From JBKEBX01 sp047974615 (GTDB lineage: Bacteria > Bacillota > Clostridia > Lachnospirales > CAMZNU01), in the NCBI GenBank assembly GCA_047974615.1, contig JBKECM010000064.1, positions 1-18,261 on the forward strand: DNA of 18,261 nucleotides, in the 5' to 3' direction. Positions within the stretch are counted from its first letter, which is position 1; each line of letters starts with the position of its first letter. The notes beneath the pieces were generated by a model. The model saw only the letters and a list, made by a program, of their open reading frames with translations, did no database searches and was not told the DNA's origin. This document shows positions 13,629-18,261 of the stretch, piece by piece. A program made the position numbers and the translations under genes.

Positions 13629-14966
13629 ATGAAAAATATTTATAATTTAGTTGTTGTATATTTTATAAAAATAATAATTTTTTTAATGAGTGATATTTTA
13701 AAGCGTGGCTCAAGTTTTCCTGGTCTAGTTGCTAAAAAATTAAGTAAAAACTTATTAACTTTCGTTTCAAATAAATATAAAGTTGTATTTGTTACTGGTA
13801 CAAATGGAAAAACTACTACAACTTCATTAATTGTAAGCGTTATACGAGAAAATGGTCTTTCTTGCATTACAAATGAAAGTGGTGCAAATATGTATAATGG
13901 TATTTTGACTACTTTCGTAAAAAACTATAGTATAAATAAAAAAAGCGATTATGCTATCATAGAAATCGATGAAGCTAATCTTAAACTTGTCACGCCTTTT
14001 ATTACACCTTATGCTGTTGTTATAACAAATATTTTTCGTGATCAACTTGATAGATATGGTGAAGTATATAACACTTTGCAACTTATATTAAAAGGTATAG
14101 ATAATGAAGAAACTATACTTATTTTAAATGGTGATGAGCCACTTTTAAATTCCATAGACTTAAAAAATAAGAAGGTGTTTTTTGGTTTTGATGCTTTAGT
14201 TAAAAAAGAGGTTGATACAAATACAGAAGGTTGTTTTTGTATAAAGTGCAATAACCAATATTCCTATAATAGTGTGACCTATAACCATTTAGGAGATTAT
14301 TTTTGCGAAAAATGTGGATTTAGTCGTCCTAGTTTAACATATAAGGTTGAAGAAATTTTAGAACAAGATTTAACATATAGTATCGTTAAAATAGATGGAA
14401 TAACTTCTAAACTCAATGTTGGGGGATTATATAACATATATAACGTTTTATGTGCTTATGCTGTTACGGCTGAACTAGGCTTTGAAAAAGAAAAAGTTTT
14501 TAAAACTTTAGAAAATCAAAAAAGCGCTTTTGGTCGTCAAGAAATCATTAATGTCAAAGATAAAAAACTTGTTATGCTTTTAGTTAAAAATCCAGTTGGC
14601 TTTAATGAGGCTTTAAATAGTGTGTCTTTAAATAATAATAATGGTACTTTTGCGTTTTTACTTAATGATAACTATGCTGATGGTCGTGATGTATCTTGGA
14701 TATGGGACGTTAACTTTGAAAATATAGATTTTAATAAATACAAAAGTATATATTTTTCAGGTACACGAAGATATGATATGGCTATAAGAATTCAGGTTGC
14801 TGGGGCTAATGTAGATAATACAAAGATATATGACGAGTTTTCATCTTTATATGATAATATAGTAAATGATGAAAATGAAATGATTTTTCTTTTTACTACA
14901 TATACTGCTATGTTAGATTTTAGAAAGTTTTTAGTTACTAAAGGTCACTTAGATAAAATATTTTAG
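13629..14966 (+). CDS. murT: MurT, Mur-ligase subunit of lipid II isoglutaminyl synthase
   Basis: A protein of 445 residues. The Mur-ligase core has the ATP loop VTGTNGKTTTTS (55-66), IEIDEAN and TNIFRDQLDRYGE (133-145). A zinc ribbon is inserted with C204-x2-C207 and C226-x2-C229, a known feature of MurT. The C-terminal DUF1727 part includes LLVKNPVGFNEAL and DNYADGRDVSWIWD (347-360), whose Asp residues fit the region needed for the amidation step. With GatD it converts the D-glutamate of the lipid II stem peptide to D-isoglutamine, using ATP and ammonia from glutamine, on the inner face of the membrane. The ribosome-binding site AAAGTGAG is moderate. gatD follows 11 bases after the stop. 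Confidence 0.95.
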   Translation: MKNIYNLVVVYFIKIIIFLMSDILKRGSSFPGLVAKKLSKNLLTFVSNKYKVVFVTGTNGKTTTTSLIVSVIRENGLSCITNESGANMYNGILTTFVKNYSINKKSDYAIIEIDEANLKLVTPFITPYAVVITNIFRDQLDRYGEVYNTLQLILKGIDNEETILILNGDEPLLNSIDLKNKKVFFGFDALVKKEVDTNTEGCFCIKCNNQYSYNSVTYNHLGDYFCEKCGFSRPSLTYKVEEILEQDLTYSIVKIDGITSKLNVGGLYNIYNVLCAYAVTAELGFEKEKVFKTLENQKSAFGRQEIINVKDKKLVMLLVKNPVGFNEALNSVSLNNNNGTFAFLLNDNYADGRDVSWIWDVNFENIDFNKYKSIYFSGTRRYDMAIRIQVAGANVDNTKIYDEFSSLYDNIVNDENEMIFLFTTYTAMLDFRKFLVTKGHLDKIF

Positions 14967-14972
14967 GAGGGG
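14965..14972 (+). promoter_or_regulatory. Ribosome-binding site for the TTG start of gatD
   Basis: AGGAGGGG starts within the murT stop codon and lies five bases before TTG 14978. It fixes a non-ATG start and implies coupled translation with murT. Confidence 0.85.
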
Positions 14973-14977
14973 TTATT

Positions 14978-15721
14978 TTGGAAAATTTTTATGAACTTAA
15001 TTTTTGCCATTTGTACCCAGATTTACTTAATGTATATGGGGATTTTGGTAATATTTTGATTTTGAAATATAGATGTGAACAACGTGGTATAAAAGTTAAT
15101 CTTTTTAATGTGAAGCTTAAAGATGATTTTTTATATAATGAAATGGATATTGTGTTACTTGGTGGTGGACAAGACTTTGAACAAAGTATAGTATCTGAAG
15201 ATTTAAAGGCAAAGGCAGAGGATATAAAAAAATATATCGAAGAAGATGGTGTGTTTATTGGAATATGTGGTGGATATCAGCTTTTAGGTGAGCATTACAT
15301 TACTGCTAAGGGAGATGTTGTTGAAGGTCTTAAAATTTTGCCTATAAAAACAGAGCAAGGGAATAGTCGTTTTATAAATGACATTATTATAGAAGATTTA
15401 GAAAATAAAAATACTTATGTGGGCTTTGAAAACCATGGTGGATTGACTTATCTTTTAGACGAAGCTAAACCTCTTGGAAAGGTACTATATGGTAATGGTA
15501 ATAACGGCGAAGATGGCTTTGAAGGTGTAAGATATAAAAATACTGTCGGAACTTACTTACACGGATCGCTTTTAGCAAAAAATCCTTTACTTGCTGATGA
15601 ACTCATAAAAAAAGCTTTGTATAAAAAATATAAGAAAGAAATAGATTTAGATTATTTGGATAATACTCTTGAAGAATGTGCAAAAGAAATTCTTGTGGAA
15701 AAACTATTAAGTAAAAAATAA
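14978..15721 (+). CDS. gatD: GatD, glutamine amidotransferase subunit of lipid II isoglutaminyl synthase
   Basis: A protein of 247 residues, a class I glutamine amidotransferase of the CobB/CobQ type. It shows LNFCHLYPDLLNVYGDFGN (8-26), LLGGGQDFEQ (60-69), the nucleophile C97 in GICGGYQLLG, R131 in NSRFI and H195 in TYLHGSLL. It lacks the ATP domain of larger CobQ-like enzymes, as expected for GatD. It hydrolyses glutamine and passes ammonia to MurT. The TTG start is set by AGGAGGGG. The murT-gatD order and near-contact match the operon known in Gram-positive bacteria. Confidence 0.95.
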   Translation: MENFYELNFCHLYPDLLNVYGDFGNILILKYRCEQRGIKVNLFNVKLKDDFLYNEMDIVLLGGGQDFEQSIVSEDLKAKAEDIKKYIEEDGVFIGICGGYQLLGEHYITAKGDVVEGLKILPIKTEQGNSRFINDIIIEDLENKNTYVGFENHGGLTYLLDEAKPLGKVLYGNGNNGEDGFEGVRYKNTVGTYLHGSLLAKNPLLADELIKKALYKKYKKEIDLDYLDNTLEECAKEILVEKLLSKK

Positions 15722-15760
15722 AGAGAAGTTTCAAAATAAATCTTATAAGGTTATTGAAAA

Positions 15761-17104
15761 ATGAAAACTAAAAATTTAACAACTGGAAATATTAAAAAAC
15801 AAATTATTGCTCTTGCTTTACCTGTTATGGTAACTAGTTTTGTTAGAATGATTAATAATTTTGTTGATATGTTTTGGATGAAAAAGGGTATCGGCGATGA
15901 GGCTATTGCTGCAATCGGTGTTAGTGGTTTACTCATTTGGCTTTTTGTCGAGATGGGTAGCTTGTTTGAAATCGGAACCCAAGTTAAAGTTTCTACATTA
16001 ATAGGTGAAGAAAAAAGCGAAGAAGCAGATTTGTATGCTAAAAGTGGTATGATAACTACTGTTGCAGTAGCTTGTGTACTTGTAACCTTAGCTGTAATTT
16101 TTGGTAGTTTTTATATCGGTTTATATGAACTCACTCCTACTGTTGCTGATTATGGTATAAAATATCTTGTTACTGCTAATTTAGGTTTACCATTTATGTT
16201 TTTAAACTTTGTTATTACTGGTAATTTTCATGCTAGAGGTAATACAAAAATAACCTTCATAGTAAATAGTATTGGTCTTTTATCTAATATGATACTTGAT
16301 CCTATTTTTATTTTTGGTTTAAATCTAGGAATTGTTGGGGCAGGTCTTGCTACTTCTTTAGCTTCTGTTGTTGCAACTATTATGTTTTTATTTGCTTTGA
16401 AGGGGCAGTTTATAAAAAACAAGATAGAATATAGTTTTAATGCAACTAAAAATATAATTAAAATAGGATTTCCTAATTTTATATATAAGAGTATTTTTGT
16501 TGTAACGTCTATGTTTGTAACTAATATTGTTTCAAGTTTTGGTACTGATGCTGTTGCTGTGCAACAAATAGGAACTCAGCTTGAAGCTATATCATGGATG
16601 ACTGCAGGTGGTCTTAGTGTTGCTATTTCTACTTTTATAGGACAAAATTTTGGTGCTAAAAAACTAGATAGAACCCTTAAGGGATTTAATATAACTCTTG
16701 TATATGGCATAATTTTAGGTGCTTTTAATGCTATAGTATTTTTCTTTTTTGGTAAAAGTTTAATAAGTTTATTTTTGACTGGTGCTTCTGCTATTGAAAT
16801 CGGTGGAAATTATATGCGTATTGGTAGTTTGGCACAGTTTTTTATGTGTATTGAAATCGTTACGGTTGGTGCATTTTTAGGCTTTTCTAAACCTATTTAT
16901 TCTTCTGTCAGTAATGCTATTTTTGTACTTATAAGAATACCTCTCGCACTTTTTTTAAGTCAAGATGATATTCTTGGCATAAACGGCGTTTGGTGGACGA
17001 TGACTATTAGTTGTATGCTTAAAGGTATATTTATAAATATATTATTTTTCTTTACGGAAAAAAGAAATATTAAAAAACAAATTGCACTTTTAGAAAAAGC
17101 ATAA
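15761..17104 (+). CDS. MATE-family multidrug/cation efflux transporter
   Basis: A protein of 447 residues with about twelve membrane segments. The N-terminus (LTTGNIKKQIIALALPVMVTSF) and MINNFVDMFWM are typical of MATE proteins, as is the second-half repeat with IGFPNFIYK and GGLSVAISTFIGQNFGAKK. MATE pumps export drugs or metabolites in exchange for Na+ or H+; the substrate is not visible. It starts 39 bases after gatD in the same direction without a terminator, so it may share the transcript. Its ribosome-binding site is weak (AAGG about ten bases before the ATG). Confidence 0.92.
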   Translation: MKTKNLTTGNIKKQIIALALPVMVTSFVRMINNFVDMFWMKKGIGDEAIAAIGVSGLLIWLFVEMGSLFEIGTQVKVSTLIGEEKSEEADLYAKSGMITTVAVACVLVTLAVIFGSFYIGLYELTPTVADYGIKYLVTANLGLPFMFLNFVITGNFHARGNTKITFIVNSIGLLSNMILDPIFIFGLNLGIVGAGLATSLASVVATIMFLFALKGQFIKNKIEYSFNATKNIIKIGFPNFIYKSIFVVTSMFVTNIVSSFGTDAVAVQQIGTQLEAISWMTAGGLSVAISTFIGQNFGAKKLDRTLKGFNITLVYGIILGAFNAIVFFFFGKSLISLFLTGASAIEIGGNYMRIGSLAQFFMCIEIVTVGAFLGFSKPIYSSVSNAIFVLIRIPLALFLSQDDILGINGVWWTMTISCMLKGIFINILFFFTEKRNIKKQIALLEKA

Positions 17105-17105
17105 T

Positions 17106-17135
17106 TTGTCCATTGTGTACATATATTTTTATAAA
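17106..17135 (+). promoter_or_regulatory. Possible promoter of the downstream lipoprotein gene
   Basis: TTGTCC (17106-17111) and TATAAA (17130-17135) are separated by 18 bases. Both hexamers are imperfect. An imperfect palindrome, TATTGA (17142-17147) with TCAATA (17162-17167), lies just downstream. Confidence 0.3.
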
Positions 17136-17185
17136 AGGCTATATTGATATATTTAATATGGTCAATACAAAATAGGAGAGTTTAT

Positions 17186-18261
17186 ATGTATACACTTAAG
17201 TTTAAAAAAATAGTTTTTTTATTTATAATTACGATTTTTATATTTGTTTTAGGGAGTTGTCAAGTAAAAAATGAAACTCCTATTTCTGTTTTTGAAGAAA
17301 AAGATATAAGTGAAAGTCAAAATATAGAAATTGAAGCTGAGGTAGGTTATATAGGTGATGACTTAGCTCTTACCTATGATGAAATGGTACGAACTATTGC
17401 TTTGTCTTTATATGATAAGAATGAAATGGAAAAAGTTGGCGTTCAATCAGAAATTGTAGTTAGTAATATTTCAAAAGATGATGAATTATATAATTTTTTT
17501 GCTATTTTAATTGAAAATAAACTTATTGAAGTTAAAGAAGATTTTGATATATATAAAAATGTTACTTTAGAAGACTTAAATATTGTTTTATTAAGCCTTA
17601 ACCAAAATGATTTTACTCTTAAGCTAGATGAAAGCAATAAGGATAAAGTAATAAGCTATGGTTTTTTTTCTAAGCTATGGGTTAAAGTTTTAGAAAGTAT
17701 GGCTGAAAACAACATAACCGAAGATTTTGGTTTAAGCTATAGTGAAGAAGTTATTCTTGCTACAAATAAGGAGAATAATGAAATACCTTTAGAAAATATA
17801 ATTACAGATTATGGTGTAAAAAAAATAAGTTTTTTAAACTATAGTAACCTTTTAAATCATTCCGTTAAACTGCTAATAAAAGATGATGAAATAATATTCG
17901 CAACAGAAGTTACTTCTAAAACACCCACTATTAAATCTGCTTATATTTTAGATAACAATAAAGAAAGCATTAGCATTTTTACTGGTGGTGTTAATAGAAT
18001 TTATAAAGTTAAGGATGGTATTGAAGAAGATTTAAGTGGTATGTTGTGTAATATTGTTATTGATGACAATGTTGCTCTGGAAGTTACTGTTCTCGGTAAT
18101 TTTATAAGTGAAGAAGTTAAACTTATAAGTAGCTCACAAATACTTTTTGAAAATAAAGGTGTATATGATATGAGTAATAACATACATACACTTAAATTTT
18201 ATGATATTTCTACTGGTGAAATAAAAGCTGGAGGTGGGAATGAGGTTTATGTTGGTTCGAA
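17186..18261 (+). CDS. Lipoprotein, probable N-terminal part of a SpoIID/LytB-type protein; 3' end outside window
   Basis: An open frame of 358 complete codons runs off the right edge. AGGAG precedes the ATG at 17186. Residues 8-22 are hydrophobic and end in the lipobox L22-G-S-C25, so Cys25 should be lipidated and the protein held outside the membrane. After an acidic linker comes YIGDDLALTYDEMVRTIAL (about 55-75), then a mixed alpha/beta region with ISIFTGGVNRIYKV, and finally LKFYDISTGEIKAGGGNEVYVGS at the edge. This order resembles the long N-terminal region of clostridial (Lachnospiraceae-type) SpoIID proteins as I remember them. SpoIID is a peptidoglycan lytic transglycosylase needed for engulfment. 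Its catalytic domain would lie beyond the window, so the call is inference; a plain lipoprotein of unknown function is the alternative. Confidence 0.6.
   Translation, partial: MYTLKFKKIVFLFIITIFIFVLGSCQVKNETPISVFEEKDISESQNIEIEAEVGYIGDDLALTYDEMVRTIALSLYDKNEMEKVGVQSEIVVSNISKDDELYNFFAILIENKLIEVKEDFDIYKNVTLEDLNIVLLSLNQNDFTLKLDESNKDKVISYGFFSKLWVKVLESMAENNITEDFGLSYSEEVILATNKENNEIPLENIITDYGVKKISFLNYSNLLNHSVKLLIKDDEIIFATEVTSKTPTIKSAYILDNNKESISIFTGGVNRIYKVKDGIEEDLSGMLCNIVIDDNVALEVTVLGNFISEEVKLISSSQILFENKGVYDMSNNIHTLKFYDISTGEIKAGGGNEVYVGS

Noticed and set aside
13827..14081. Minus-strand frame inside murT
   Set aside because: It is antisense to the well-conserved Mur-ligase core and shows no protein family features.

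Overview
The window is strongly AT-rich chromosomal DNA with dense genes, strong purine ribosome-binding sites, several TTG/GTG starts and clear Firmicute gene families. BofA, GerW (YtfJ), DUF2508 (YaaL), a PdaB-like deacetylase and a probable SpoIID-type lipoprotein point to an endospore former. Flagellin, a FliS-like chaperone and a FliK-like protein show that it is flagellated. The half-size TauE/SafE pair, the zinc-ribbon MurT with GatD, and the SpoIID-like N-terminal region suggest class Clostridia, perhaps a Lachnospiraceae-like lineage. This placement is inference; no marker here fixes genus or species. I saw no transposase, phage gene, CRISPR array, tRNA or rRNA.

Layout, left to right. 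(1) 1-669, minus: polysaccharide deacetylase, cut by the left edge. (2) 830-5920, minus: a flagellar operon transcribed in the order FliK-like protein, a 30-codon ORF missed by length cut-offs, flagellin, FliS-like chaperone, terminator. A sigma-28-like promoter lies just upstream of the FliK-like start. (3) 6117-7697, plus: DUF2508 (yaaL) and bofA in the order known from Bacillus, then an AEC-family permease. (4) 7843-9648, plus: a secreted, LysM-anchored 5'-nucleotidase with its own good sigma-A promoter. (5) 9694-12562, minus: a five-gene operon of a small unknown protein, a DUF1461/TIGR01906 membrane protein, DUF2953 (ytfI-like), gerW and thioredoxin. It converges on the nucleotidase at a 25-bp bidirectional terminator that contains both stop codons. 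(6) 12636-13348, minus: two overlapping half-size TauE/SafE (TSUP) genes, with a G6 tract at the junction and no clear start for the second. (7) 13371-13613: a divergent intergenic region with a long, hairpin-like element best read as plus-strand RNA. (8) 13629-17104, plus: murT and gatD (lipid II amidation), then a MATE exporter. (9) 17186 to the right edge, plus: lipoprotein, probably the N-terminal part of a SpoIID/LytB-type protein.

The themes are cell envelope, sporulation and motility. MurT/GatD amidates lipid II, the deacetylase probably modifies glycan, and the SpoIID-like lipoprotein would act on peptidoglycan during engulfment. BofA and GerW act in late sporulation and germination. 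The flagellar block makes the filament protein, its export chaperone and a hook-length regulator. Nothing amounts to a clear new defence or metabolic system. The least explained items are the structured element at 13371-13532, the TSUP overlap with its G6 tract, the 30-codon ORF before flagellin, and the 102-residue protein heading the gerW operon.
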